The translations under genes were made by a program, and so were the position numbers. DNA of 64,000 nt. Origin: Plantago ovata. Lineage: Eukaryota; Streptophyta; Magnoliopsida; Lamiales; Plantaginaceae. The notes beneath the pieces are model-generated. The model was not told where the DNA came from, did not search any database, and saw only the letters and a program-made list of their open reading frames with translations. Below, piece by piece: positions 49,401 through 62,700 of the stretch (the first letter of the stretch is position 1; each line of letters begins with the position of its first letter). Location: positions 13,233,745 through 13,297,744 of the forward strand of contig CM051456.1 of assembly GCA_028274465.1 (NCBI GenBank), given 5' to 3'.

Positions 49401-52043
49401 CTGATCTAATTCCACGACATGTTTCTCATGCTTAGGATTTGGGTGATTGTGGAGGTACCAAAGCTTCTGTTCGAAGATCAAGTTGTCATACGCTTCCCAC
49501 GAAGCGTTTGAAGTTTTTGAACAAAGGAGCTACCGTTAGTAGACAGATGCACAAATCAGTTCCAAGTGCAAATGCTGCCGAGCTCATTAAGCTAATATTC
49601 TTAAGCTCCTCCGCTGATCCTGAGGTGCCTGTGTTGCTGTCTAAAACACTGCGACATTATTCTGAGGATGATTTAGTTTCTGCTTTCAATTACATGAGAG
49701 AGAAGAAGGATATTGTAAGTATTATATAGCACTATTGATGTTCATCTTTTTGTTGCCGTGCTGATTGGTGTAATGTTATTCTGGAATGTTGCTCTTGTCA
49801 ATAACCCTAGTTAGAGAAACTTGTCATTGTTAGAGAAAACCACCCTAGTAACTGGTTTTCACAATTGGGTTGCAATTACAGATTCTTTGGATGGTGCTTT
49901 ACTCTCCAATACTAGATAATTTGGTCTACCGTGTCATTTTTGTGTAGCAAGTTGCTCTTATTGGCTCACTAACCATGTAGCTTTTTCTTCACGGCAGGTT
50001 GGTGGTAATGGAAAACCTCTTGCACTTTCACATCAGTTCCGGCAGAGTATTTCTCCGTTCGTATTTCCCGAGGATACTGGGAAAAGGGCTGCCATGTTTT
50101 CTACCTGGCTTCATCAGAGAGAGAAAGATCTGATGGAAGAGGGAATTGCAGTTCCTTCAGAGTTACAATTGGGTGAAATTTTCACTGTATGTGCTAAAGT
50201 TTTGTCAGGTGAGCTATTTCTTACTACATGCTTACCTGATGAAGGTGTTGGGGAGACAGAAGAAAACAGGACTTCCAAGCGGAAATTTAATAGTACTGAG
50301 TCTGCCAGTAAAGAGAGATGTAAAAATTGAAAAGTTCGTTTGTCAACAACGATGATATTAGTGGTCGCCATGGGAAAGGTTTTCCTGGTATAAAGTTGTC
50401 CTTGCAACGTGCAAGATTATTGCCTATTGAATCATTTGAAGAAGAGAGCTCGCACCCCAACAGAGTTTTTGGTGGAAAAGTGTCAAGTATGCTATCTGAG
50501 TATATTCACTCATACTCTTCCGCAGCTGATCACATAAGAGAGATCCTTGATTCTGAGGGAAGCAGACACCTTACAGTCGACATGAATGAATCTCCATGGG
50601 AAGCTATGACAACCTATGCTGGATATTTGATATCTTCATGTTCTTATAAAGTGGAGACTTCGTCTCTTAATCCCAACTTGTTTAGAACTCTCTATTCAGC
50701 CATTCAAGAATCTGGTGATCAGGGGCTGAGCATGACTGAAATTCAACGGTACCTGAATATTGAAGGTATGAGAAATATTTTGTTAGTTAGATCAACCTTT
50801 TTTTTATTACATAATCTCTCATCTTAGTATGGGTGCATTTGCTTTTCAGATGTAAATATGCTGGAAACTGCTGTTGGGGTTCTTGAATCATTTGGACGAG
50901 TGTTACAGGTTTGTTCTTTTACCATTGTTGATTCTCAAGCATCAATGGTTGTACCTTTTTGCTGGTTAAGTACTTAGCAGGATAGTATCACTGTTTTTGT
51001 CTTTGGCAGCTTTGGTGTTTTTCGGGGCAAGGATGGGGATCAACTAACCGTTGGCTATATTTTTGCCATTTCAATGCAGGTTAACGCTTATGACTCTATT
51101 CACGTTGTTGATTCATCATACCATTCCAAGTATTTCTTGAGTTCCGTACTGCAACATGGTGTTACTAGTCCTAAACGTCAAGAAAGGAAACAATCAGAGA
51201 AGTACATATCTGCTAATCTTGATAGCCAGACAAACAAAGATGCTACCTTGGAGAAGGAGACAAACATGATTTCTGATGAAATACAGAGAGTTATAAATCT
51301 ACCTGAGCTTGCTGCCAGTTCTCCTGAAGGTTTTAGGGAGAACAAGATGGCAGGTGATGATCATTCTGAAGTTGCTCCTTCTCAAATGAACAACAGAGTA
51401 GAAAACCTCATACCTGATTGTGGTGATACTATAACATCTCATCCACTGTTTCCTTGGATTGATGGAGATGGTACCATTAACAAAGCTGTTTACAACAGAC
51501 TTACTCGACGTATTCTTGGTATTGTGATGCAAAATCCTGCGATATTAGAGGTATGTTACCATAACATTTGATTTCAGTAGCTAAGGTGAAGATTCTTTCT
51601 ATATTTGTTTGTGGTATAAAAGATAGGATGGAATCATAAACCATTCCTTTCTTGATTAGAATAAAAAGATAAGCGCTTACTTACAGTTTTACTTTAATTT
51701 GTTTTGCTCTATAGGATGGAATCATAAACCAGATGCGTTGTATGAATCCTCAGGTATGCAATTGCGTAGTTCTATGCTGCTATAGCTTTCAATTCGAATT
51801 CTATTGATATGTGCCCTCCCCTTGCATTTTATACTAATTGCAGTTTATATTGTACAGAATTGCAGGAAACTCATGGAGATTATGGTTATGGACAATCACA
51901 TCATTCCACGGAAAATGCACCAGAAGGAGTCGACTCAACCACCGTCGATTTTGGGCAGCCTTATTGGTGGCTGTTCAAGAAATCCAAGGTGGATATCTCG
52001 AGTTCACTATTTTGCAAATCAAATGAGTATAAGCTACTTGTAG
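43432..52043 (+). pseudogene. TFIIIC largest subunit (GTF3C1-like), copy 1, disrupted
   Basis: Homologue of the B-box-binding subunit of TFIIIC, which recognises tRNA-gene promoters and recruits TFIIIB. Exons: 43432–43805, 44005–44323, 44800–45291, 45385–46128, 46733–47014, 47838–47993, 48207–48613, 48823–49240, 49436–49714, 49998–50765, 50850–50908, 51080–51550, 51715–51753 and 51858–52043. Recognised regions are the N-terminal MDSIFNAAVDEICSEGPGG, winged-helix pieces, HTFLWGWISSSPGW-type core (here LLHIFLWDWISSSPGW), a Myb-like RHRAALGANINRVNWALIP, and C-terminal KLMEIMVMDNHIIPRKM ending YFANQMSISYL. Lesions: TAA at 44021–44023 inside the B-block domain, a 1-nt deletion in the A run at 50322–50326 giving TGA at 50328, and loss of about 140 codons present in copy 2. 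Everything else is open and spliceable, so decay is recent or partial fragments are made. Confidence 0.88.
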
Positions 52044-52745
52044 TTATTCGCGGCTGTTCAGCCTCCCTTGCCTGTAATATAAATTGTAAATATATTGAGG
52101 TGTATATATATTGTTGTTAATGTTCATCTAGTGTGCTGATGCTGGGTGTGGTGAAAGCTATTGAGGTGATAATGCTACCATTTTCTGGCGGTTTTGTCCA
52201 GAAAAGCGAAAACAAACCGTAAAGTACCAGTTTGTGATATAAAAGTTAATGAAACATGAGAGACGACCGAAAAGCATAATATGACATGAGCTTAAATTTC
52301 ACATATCTTGTATTTCTGAATATTGTTGGAGATACCTCAGGTCAACAAGAAGATAAATACACTAACAATCCTACAAAATCAACTAATTGAAAGAAAAGTT
52401 TTGTGGGAAACCAGAAACGAGACCCTATGAAAATTTGAAGTTCTACTACTAGTTTTATTGTGAACGTTGGTTGTAGTTTTATTGTGAATGTTGGTTGTGA
52501 TTAATTGATTGATTAACTTATTGGTACCAGACTACCAGTAGCTTAGAGCATAAATTTTAATCCAACAAAGTTATCACTTACTAGTCCCATACACATTGGA
52601 AGTTATATGGTTGTGCGAGGAAGAAAGTTTGAGTGGTGAAAGTTAGATGTATGGATAGGGGATATATGTTCGTTTTTCCTCTCTTGGTTTCGTTTGGGTG
52701 AAGATGTAATGTTAATTGGTGTTGGTGTAAATGGTTGAGCCTGTA

Positions 52746-52903
52746 CAGGGGAGGAGTCAGGGGTGGACATTGTGGGGTGTCCGCCCCCCTAGAATTTAGA
52801 AAAGATTTTTTTTAGCTAATAATTTTTAATTTTCAGAGTTTGTCCCCCCAACCTCCGAAATACTTTACCCCCTCCCCAACTTCAAATCCTGGCTCCGCCC
52901 CTG
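52746..52903. mobile_element. hAT-type MITE, copy 3
   Basis: A 158-bp element with termini CAGGGGAGGAGTCAGGG and, inverted, CAGGGGCGGAGCCAGGA. It is flanked by perfect 8-bp target duplications AGCCTGTA (52738–52745 and 52904–52911). The interior (GTCCGCCCCCCTAGAATTT, GTCCCCCCAACCTCCGAAA) is a shorter, divergent relative of the copies at 122 and 41343. It is the best-preserved of the three. Confidence 0.88.
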
Positions 52904-53174
52904 AGCCTGTACACGATTTTTGAAGATGTTGATGGGAGGTACCATTGGTAATTGATGACCAGGAATATTTTCATATGTAAAATCTTTGTACTATTTTCGC
53001 TAGCAAGGTATCTTCGGTTTGGATGGCCTAAGAATATTTCTCATACTCTTTTGTAACGAGATATTAAAGTTCATTAATAAACATTTTGCTGTTAAAAATA
53101 TAAAATACAATAATATAATAATTGAAACACTTTATTTTGTTGGCTTTTTCGAGGTCAGTTTGACTTCAAAATAT

Positions 53175-53416
53175 TATTCCCTCTATTCCATAATAAGCTT
53201 CCTAAGGTTGACTTTTTTCGAACTTTGACCGCAAATTACTCCTACATTACACACTCAAAAAATACAATAAAATTATATTATGAAAAAAAATTAAGTATAT
53301 TTTTCTAATATAACTTACTCTATTATATACTAATCATGTGTAATATAGAAGTAATTTGCGGTAAAAGTTCGAAAAAAAATCAACCTTATGAAGCTTATTA
53401 TGGAAAGGAGGGAGTA
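53175..53416. mobile_element. Stowaway-like MITE
   Basis: Bounded by TA on both sides. The left end TATTCCCTCTATTCCATAAT continues with AAGCTTCCTAAGGTTGAC and CGAACTTTGACCGCAAATTACT. It is the inverse of the right end, AGTAATTTGCGGTAAAAGTT ... GAAGCTTATTATGGAAAGGAGGGAGTA. About 240 bp with an AT-rich centre and no coding sequence. It lies roughly 320 bp upstream of the copy 2 start codon. Confidence 0.82.
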
Positions 53417-53539
53417 TTATTTTTCTTGTAAAATTTGTGATTATTTTGTTTGAGGTCAAACTGTCCATAAAAAAAAAAAAAATGTTTTTTGGTATATAAT
53501 AAATTATTTTCCTTCTCCAATAATCAATATTTTTTGGTA

Positions 53540-53606
53540 GACAGAAAGGTTCGAACCCACGACCTGAAGCACAACCGCCGTTTCCCCTAATTAGGCCACC
53601 ACACCG
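53540..53606 (-). mobile_element. tRNA-like SINE head
   Basis: Minus strand: GGTGTGGTGGCCTAATTAGG (A-box-like), then about 30 bases on GTGGGTTCGAACC (B box), followed by TTTCTGTC and a T/A-rich stretch. The order and spacing match an internal pol III promoter, but no complete cloverleaf forms. It may be a SINE fragment or a tRNA relic. Confidence 0.45.
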
Positions 53607-53736
53607 GAATTCTATCTCTCAATTTCCCATTGCCGCCCCTAGTGTTTCGTTTCTCAAATGCTTTTAATGGCGCCAGTCCAAAAACTTGAGTGAGCTAGAA
53701 TTGGCAGTACACTACAACCGGTTGTTGATCGACGGA

Positions 53737-56700
53737 ATGGATTCGGTGTTCAATGCAGCTGTAGAGGAAATCTGCTGCGAGGGACCCAACGGACTCTACC
53801 TGATCGACCTCTGGCCAAAGCTCACCTCGTCGTCTCTTGCATCTCTCAAAATCCCCTTCACCCCCAAATTGAAGCAGATTGTGTTGGAGAACCTCGTTCT
53901 CATACCCACCCTCAAATTCGAGGCCGATGACGGCTCAATTTTGTTTGATTCTGGTGATGATCAGCGCAACTGTTCAGTAGAGGAGTGTGAAAATAAGAAT
54001 GTGAAGATTGTGGCATCTGTAGCTATGAGGAATTGTTTCCTTGGCATAGCTGAAATGGAAGCTTTAGAGCCTGGCTTGTCTAATGTACAGCGTACCATTC
54101 TCGACCGCCTTGCCTTTGCTAGGTGAGCTACTATTTGATGATCACTTACTATCATTGTGGTTTCTATAGTTTAATTTTGGGGTTGTTTGCTCATAATTTG
54201 TTTCTATATGATTTACTATAATTCTGTTTTGTGTGGAATGTTGTTAATGGGACAAATATTGTATATCTTCAGAACAAATGGAATTGCACAACATGATCTT
54301 TCAAAGGAATTACGTGTGCCAGCAAAGAACTTTTTCTTCCCTTTGAAGACACTTGAAACGATGGGATTGATTGTGAGGGTTCCTGCTATAATTCGAAAGA
54401 AACTTCCATCTGAAAGAAGGGAGCCGAATGTTGATGCCCCTGTTCACACAAATATGCTTTATTTATTCCGTTATGGAAAGCATTTGAGCAGTCAACAGAG
54501 GCTTGAAGTCTTTAAAGAGGAGCTTGGTGACACTCAAACTGAAACTGGTGGTGATTTTGCTGAAGATGTTGAGAAAGATACGGTGCATGTTAAAGATTTT
54601 TTACCTGCTCTTCAAGCTATATGCAAAAAACTTGAAGATGCTCCGGGAAAGGTTAGGCATAGTCAGCGACTTGCATAAATATTGTTCTTTTCCCTTTTTT
54701 GTAAAGCTTACATTTGCTTTTGTTGCCGAAGGTTTTGGTTGTGTCTGAAATTAAGATGGATCTTGGTTATAGAGGAACTGCTGGCCATAGAGCTTGGAGA
54801 GCTGTAAGTTTCCTTTACTTTGTTTTTCTTCATCCCAAAATATAGATCATATAGTTAACGAAATAAATGATAGCTATTGCTTATTCCCAGACCTTTAACT
54901 GTGGCATTTGTGGTCAGATATGTAACAGGTTGAAAGATGCACATGTCGTGGAAGAGTGTTGGACCGAGGTCAACAAGAAGGTATACATGCTGACGCTTGA
55001 CATCAATTCTTTCATCAGTGTTGTCAATCGCGTATCGCGACGTGTCGTGGCTGGCCCAAAAAACCGGGATTGCGGTATCACGGTCTTGGTATGGCCGGGA
55101 TACTAAAGTTATATGTATTGTATATCAAAAATGAATACTTAAGTACTTCTAAATTTAAAATAAGCTTACAAATGACACCTTTAATGCTAAAAAGTCATAG
55201 ATTTCTTCATCTAGTCTAAAAATGACCAAATTCGAGGAAATAAGCAAGTCTCACAAGACATAAGGTCATCAACAGAAACATAAAAAATGATAACTTTCAT
55301 TCTCATGTTATAGCTATCTTCCTATTAGATCATTATAAAGCTAATTAACTGCTTCTTTCTTTTATATGATTTGAGAGACAATTTGCATTGATTCACCAGT
55401 ATTTTTTGATTTTAGTGATCTCCAAATTGTTGCTTCGTTTACATGCAAGTTGTTACCTAACAAGTATCTAGGCTGATTTTTGTTTGGTTTTTATGCACTG
55501 GGTACATTTTATACTAATTACTTTGTTAGTTCATTAGTATATATAGAGTACTAAATACTAAAATCGCTAGGATCTAGTGTGACTAAATATTGGGGATTTG
55601 TAATTTTTCTTGGTCAATGCCTAGCAACATGGTAGAGTTGCTGAGGGCCTGGAGAAGGAATTGGAAAGATAAAGATAAATTGACTTTGTGCAATCTTATA
55701 CCAGGCTGTGTGGTTTGGAGCATTTGGATAGAGAGAAACAGTAGGTGTTTTGAGGATGATGCTAGCCTGGATCTTAAGTTTCTCAGTAATTTTTTTGGGC
55801 TGTTACTTTGCAGTTTTAATGGGGCTGCAAGTAACCCTTTGCCCGACTATAGTAGTCTTGTTTCTTGTCTGTCTGAGCTGTTGTAATACGCTCCCCGTGT
55901 ATTTCTCCCATTAGTAATAACATATTATCTTTCAAAAAAAAAAAAAAAAAAGAGTTCTGAACTCAGAAACATAATTAACTATGGACTTGGAGAGAGGTTT
56001 AGAGATTTTTATTCTATTGAAAGTGTTGAGTAGGTCGAATGCTGCTGGAAACATGAATGAGTCCCTTTTTCTATCTACATAGGTTTTTATTTGGGTTTAA
56101 TTGGAGTAATTGACCAATTTATCCCCACTTATTGATGTCCCGGGCGCAATCGACCACCACTGGGAAGGGTGTGATCCCCTGCTATAGAGATACCTGTAGA
56201 CTGTAGTGGGCTTAAGCCAAACCGCGATCGACAACACTCCTTTTCATACTCCATTACTTGATGCACACATGAATGGGAAAAAAAAGAAGAATAAAGGAAG
56301 GGATCTGTACCCTCTGATGCTTCCCGGACTTCATACACATAAATCTTCTTTGGTTGTCGTTTTTTTTTTTTTTTTTTTGGAGAGTAATCATCGGCCATAC
56401 TATGAATTAACTATTTTGGGCTAAATAGATCTCAATTGGTGGGTGCTCCTGGTTTCTAATTAATGAAACTAGTTGTAATTTTTTGTGTTAAAACTTAGAT
56501 GAATCTTTTCTGCATGATCTCACATTCTTCTGGAACAATGGTTGGAAGTTAATTTATAGTTTGTTCCGCAGTAAATATTACTATATAAGAACTGTGCTCC
56601 TTAGATCATTCTTCCACACCTGTGCTGATACATTATGAGTGTATATTTTCATAAAATGTATGGATTTGTTCCTATATTAACTTTTCGTTTGATTAGCAGA

Positions 56701-59700
56701 AGGTCAGTTGCTTACGTCTCCTTAAGCAATTTTCGCCATCACATTTTGAGCAAAAATTACATGGACGTGGGCACGATGAAGTTAATGTGGAGCAGCCTGT
56801 GACTTTGGTAAAGAGAGGACAGATTACGAACCAACTTGTTGAACTTCCAATTATGCGTCAAATATATGAATTAATTGATGCTGCAGGATCAAAGGGATTG
56901 ACTAATGCAGAGGTAAGTTCATTAACCATCTTGCAAGAAGTTAAAATTAATTGCATTTCTGAAGAGTATGGAGTTCCAGTTTATTTCCTTTATCATATTT
57001 ATTATTATTTAACCAGGTTTAGTATTTATTTTTTTTGTTTTTTTTTGTTTTTTTGCTTTCTTTCTTTCCTTTTTTTAATTTTATTTTATTTTGGTGGGTT
57101 TACCTTCAATCTTTCTTTTGCTTTGTCTGCACCCTGTGGAATGACCATTTAGGAATTTATGTCACTGTTTATTGCTACCGGCCTTGCTTTTGATGCTTCC
57201 ATGCAACCAGTATCCTCTGCTTTGACAGTATAACTTGATTGAATTTTTGGATTTTCCAACTTATGTTATTCAAGGATCAGAAGTGTCGTGAAGATTTAAA
57301 CTATTGTTATTTAGTTTTTGACGGGCCAAGAAGTGGTTAATTGCTTGACCTGGTATATGAAACTCCTGGCAAAATTATTTGTACCTCTTTTTCTTTTTTT
57401 CGAAGTACAATAGACAGTGTTATGGTTAGTAATTTAGTACTATAAAATTTCAAGATACTGTACTCATATACCTACTATTACTAGCACTGCTTGTGCTTTT
57501 CCAGAATTTATTTTTTGTACTCAATATGTACTTGGTTTTATTGTGGCAATAATCTGTTGACATGGACGCTACATTATGAGAACTCGTATGTTGTGGTGTT
57601 ATACATGCAGCAGTTTCTCTTTCTAGGTCAGCAATTGGTCATTTCATATTACGACTACAAGGGCACATCCTCAACGTAATACATTTTCATGTGTTATGTT
57701 GTAAGCAGGTATGTGAAGGGCTTGGATTATGCAGTAAGGAGTACCACAAACGGTACTTTAACCAAAGGATTTTTAGATTTGCATTGCACCCAGATTTGGA
57801 AACACGTCGCAAAAATCAAGTCTACCGACTTTATACAGCTGGCAACTTCAACCGCAGACATTGTGGTGACACTCCCGAAGAAAAGAAATCGGCCATGAAG
57901 AAATCCCCTGAGCTTAACTCAACTGATATGAATATATGTTGGTCTGTGCCTCAGGTGTCGGTAGATACTTCTGCTTTCACAGGAAATGTTAGAGGCACAA
58001 AGGAAAGTGAACATAGTGCATTAGTAACAGTAGAAGATTCTACCGACATGCATGCGAATGGTGTCAGTAAGAGTATTCTGCTTTGCAAATTGAATCAAGA
58101 CAATTCTGATGATGAGCAACATGAGGGAGTTCCAGATAATTTAGTAACAAGCATTGATCAACTAGAAAAGAGCCCTTGTACCGTTGCAATGCCTTCTAGG
58201 GTTCGATCATGCATGAAATATTCTTGCCTCACCACAAATGGAACCAGCTCACAGAGGGAGCAACGGATACTCGAAATGTTGCAGGTGTGTCTTTGGTTCC
58301 TTTAGCTATGTACTTGTGTTAGTTAATTGGCTTACTTTTTTTTAATTATCCTTGCAAAATGTTCCTTGTGCACAGGAGGAAAAGTTACTAATAAAGGCTG
58401 ACCTACACAAACGTCTTGAGAGTCTTGAGAAAGAAAAGAATACAGTGATGGATAGAAGGACATTAGCACGTCTTCTGAACAAACTTCAGCAAGAAGGACA
58501 ATGTAAATGCATTTCTGTTGGCATCCCTTCTGTGACAAACTGTAGTCGCACACGGACAACAGCTGTAATCCTCCACCCATCTGTTGAAATGTCACCTGAA
58601 TTAAGCGGTCTGATTCATGATAAAATCAGAGCTTTTGAAATCCGATCGCGTCAGCATCAATTATGTCCTCCAAAGTCAAATGGACGATCAGCTGCCATAT
58701 TGGACAATGTACAAAGAATTCCTAATAGTGTAAGATTAGGTCAGTCAGAGCGTGCGGAAGTCATGCGTACTAATGGGTTTGTATTGGCCAAAATGGTCAG
58801 GGTCAAGCTTCTTCACACCTTTCTTTGGGGTTGGATCAGCAGTTCTCCTGGCTGGGATGAGGATTTACTGTCTAGTAACCATGTTTGTGATATGAAAAAC
58901 CCTCACAGCTCTTGTAAGTTGTTTAATCTGGATTTGGTCATTATGGCCATGCCACTCGAGTTGTTCTTACAAGTTATAGGTTCTGCAAAAAAGATCGAGG
59001 GTATGGTTGAGAAATGTGGAAGAGGTTTGCTACTTTCTGATCTTCCTGTGCAGGAGTACAAGTGTCTTATGGATACTGGAGCAACTGGACGTTTGTCAGG
59101 TCTAATTGATATCCTACAACGTTTGAAGGTATTGTACTTGCTCAGTTTAATAACTTTATGTTCCATAATTGTTGTTTGTTGGTCTAACGATCGTAATTCA
59201 TAAATGATGTTTCTTTTAATGTGGCTAGCACGTACTTGGCTAGGTGCCTGCTAGTAGTCGAAAAGATCTTCGTACTGTCTGTTAGAGCTGCTTGGTGAAG
59301 TTGACGGAGTTTATCAATGTAGAACTATCAATCACCGAAATGTACATGAATCACTACTTCACTAGTATACCATATTTCCTCTGCCTATACGTAATGTATC
59401 AGGAAAGACACCCGTCCCGTATAGGTTGGTCGGACCTATGATGTCCAGCAATAGAATCGAACTAGACCCGTCTTTGAGTTGTATCAATAATCAATAGTTG
59501 GCTGGGCCGCTGGTCTGCTGCTTGGTTACAGACCCATTTCCACTGGATTGTCCTATTTCTTTGAATGAAGTTGTCCATTCCTAAGACGGAGGAAATAAGG
59601 AAGCCATATATCTTGTATGAAACCTACACTTATTTGACCACTTAAGGAATTCAATCAGAAGTAAACTATGAAAGTGTACAAAATGAAAGAACAATGGCAC

Positions 59701-62700
59701 AATGCTCTAGAAAGCTCAACTTACAACTGATGGATAGGTTAAGAAACATTTGATTATCTTTGTATAAAACCAACTCAATGCTGCCCAGTTTAACTTAACA
59801 ATTAGTGATATATACTTCGTAATGCTTTCAAATGTAGTAATCGTATGTCTTTGAGGAGAGTGATAATCTGGGTGTAAAATTGTAATGATAATGCACTCTG
59901 TAATTCGTAAGTCAAATGCCTGCGTTTGGCTTTATTGATTGGTCTGAATGGGAAATTTATGTGCTGGGTATTAAACTATTAATAGTTGCCCTGCATTATC
60001 CTTATCACACCATTTTTCTCTTCAGATTCCTCCATCTTTATTAATATTTTATGGCACCCATGGTTGGTACTAGTAAATGTTGATACTCATGTTTGGGTAC
60101 CACCTGTTGGTATTAACATTTTACTAATACTATTTTTTCTTTTGGGCGTTAATACTATTACTAAGTACCGTATCACATAAAAGGGTATAATAGAGATTAT
60201 TGTAGAGATATTTTTAAATGGGGCAGAGAGCTATTTTGTCCAATAATTTGGACTTGAGAGAATTTCACCCTTTATATTCCGGAAATGTAGTCACATGGGC
60301 GCATATCTTACAACTGCTTTTCAGAAATGAATCTACTGGACCATTATAGGATCCTGCCACATCCCCAGTTGGTTTAGTTGATAGTATAGCACAATGTTCA
60401 TTTTTGTTACAAAGTTCTTATATATTAATGTTTCTGGTGTATGTTCGGTTTCTAACTACATTGTAATGGCTCTTGAAATGGGTTTTTGACAGTTGATTCG
60501 GTTAGTGAACAAGTCCCCTACAGAAGACGGAGCCAGTAGACCACATAGCACCCTTATTCATGCGCTAGAACTAAAACCTTACATTGAAGAACCTGCTTCA
60601 ATTGCTTTTTCATCCAGACCCCTTTTCCCTGATCTTCGCCCTCAAGCCAGACATGATTTTGTTCTTTCAAGTAGAAAAGCTGTTGATGAATACTGGAATA
60701 CATTGGAATATTGCTACTCTGCAACTAGATCAAGAGCTGCTCTGCTTGCTTTTCCTGGATCTGCAGTTGATGAGGTATGATGGCTAAGGATGGTTTTGTA
60801 TCTGATTTGATTTAATTTGATTCATTCATTTATTTATTTCTTGAGTTAAATTTGCTCAATTTGGGTTGATGCAAGATGAACCAAGTTACTGATCCCTTAC
60901 ATCGAAACTGTGATTGCTTTCTGGAATTGAACTTTACATTGAGTGCATGACTCCATGGGGTTCTTTATATTGGCCATTTAAGATATTGGGCCTATGTTGG
61001 ATGATTTCAAAGGTGTAAATCCAGGCTATTTTTTTATGTCCATGAATTCGCTTTTCTCTACCCCCCCCCCCCACCCTGCCCCCCAAACTAAAGAGGAAAA
61101 ATAAATAAATTGTTACCCTCTATTAATCATCAAGGTTTGAGGAGCTGCCCTCTGAGTTAGCTTACTGTGGTTTAGCATACTTATTAAGCTATTTGGAATA
61201 ATCAAGTTCCGCTGCTGCATTTATGAAAATTCAGAGTAGGTTGAGGTATAAAATTAAACCTTTTGTGAAGGCAATGAATCTTAATCTTTATTTCTTTAGT
61301 CGTCGAAACAGTGTTTTCTTTCATTCTTTCCCAGGAAGAAATACAAAAACGGCCATTTCAGTGAAGTTTTTGACTAAAATGATTGAAGGAGTTGACTATA
61401 CATCTAGAAAACTGCCTTGGTGTTTCTGAAATCTCAGTGTCGGTCATTAACTTTGTATATACTAACAGATGTAGATGAACCAGTTCTGGAAGTATTGGAT
61501 CGACAAACTTAGTCATTAGGCTCTTTTTGTGCAGGATTTTTTTCCCTGAGTTTCCTGTTCGAAGTTTATTTAGTCGATCTTTGATTTAAATGTTTCAGTA
61601 GTAAATATGAACCTTGGTCTTCATATCCAACACAGTAACATGATAAAAGTGAGGTTATCCCATTCTTATATATGCAGCAACATTGAGCATTGTCAATCAC
61701 AACCATCATTATACTGAAGAATAAGAACTGAATAAAGATATAGTATACGATTTTCTCCACTTTTGTTTACCCTCTCCAATGATAAGAGAAAGTATCAGTA
61801 CTATATATCTCTTATCAACCTGTACGTTAAAGCTACTGATATTTTGTAGTAGTACTTTTATGATGAGTATGACATGCCCAATAACATTCAACATCTAGTT
61901 ATTTGGTTGCGTTACTGTGGGCTTTATGCAATAATAAAACTTCCACTTGCAAACTCTATCAGATTTGCAAACTTTCTGTGCCAGATTTGCATGAACTTGT
62001 TTTCTTATGGTTTATCTAAACATTAAAAACTTGATTTGTACTAATTTAAAATGCTTTTAAATGTTGGTTCCAAAAGCTCTCCACTTTTGCTAGAAGAAAT
62101 TCAATGTTAAGTAGAAGAATCCACAAGTGCTCCAGTGACCCAGTCAAGATTTGCTTCCCAGAGTCGGGATCTGTGCTAATGGCTTATAGTTTGATTATAG
62201 TTTCCACATGAATGCTGACTAGTTGAATATGGTTCTCATTTGAATGAAAGCAGTATATTTAACTATGAGAAGGCAGACTTGGAAGGATGGAATTATATCG
62301 CTATATACAATGAATCTGTCTGTTTCTTTGATTGCCATATTTTTAGTCAAGTAATTGAAGTCTTTTGGCTAGGTATTCCGTCCACGATCATGGGCAGCTG
62401 CTCGGGTTATGACAGCTGGCCAGCGGGCTGAAGTTATTAAGCGTGTTGCATCAGATGATCCAAACAAAAAGCTTTCTTTCAACGAGTGTCGGAAGATTGC
62501 TAGAGACCTCAATCTGACCCTCGAGCAGGTTGGTTAACTTGTTAAATCATTTTTTAAAATTTTTTATCGGCATTTATTTCCGCAACATTAGGCCGTAGCA
62601 TTGGATTAATTGTTCACTAATAGTGTAATAGACTTATTTTAGTTAAATGCTGAGATTCGCCTTTTTTTTTTTTCCTGAGTGCAATCTACCCCGCTTATGC

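Larger units (their letters stand above)
52044..53736. other. Spacer between the tandem TFIIIC copies
   Basis: Contains the 3' end of copy 1, a hAT MITE (52746–52903), a Stowaway MITE (53175–53416) and a SINE-like head (53540–53606). No gene is seen. The promoter of copy 2 must lie near its right end, close to or within the SINE-like sequence. Confidence 0.55.

Noticed and set aside
54867..55106. 79-codon plus-strand ORF including FNCGICGQICNRLKDA
   Set aside because: Only ICNRLKDA and the residues after it belong to TFIIIC exon 4; the rest is flanking intron read in frame.
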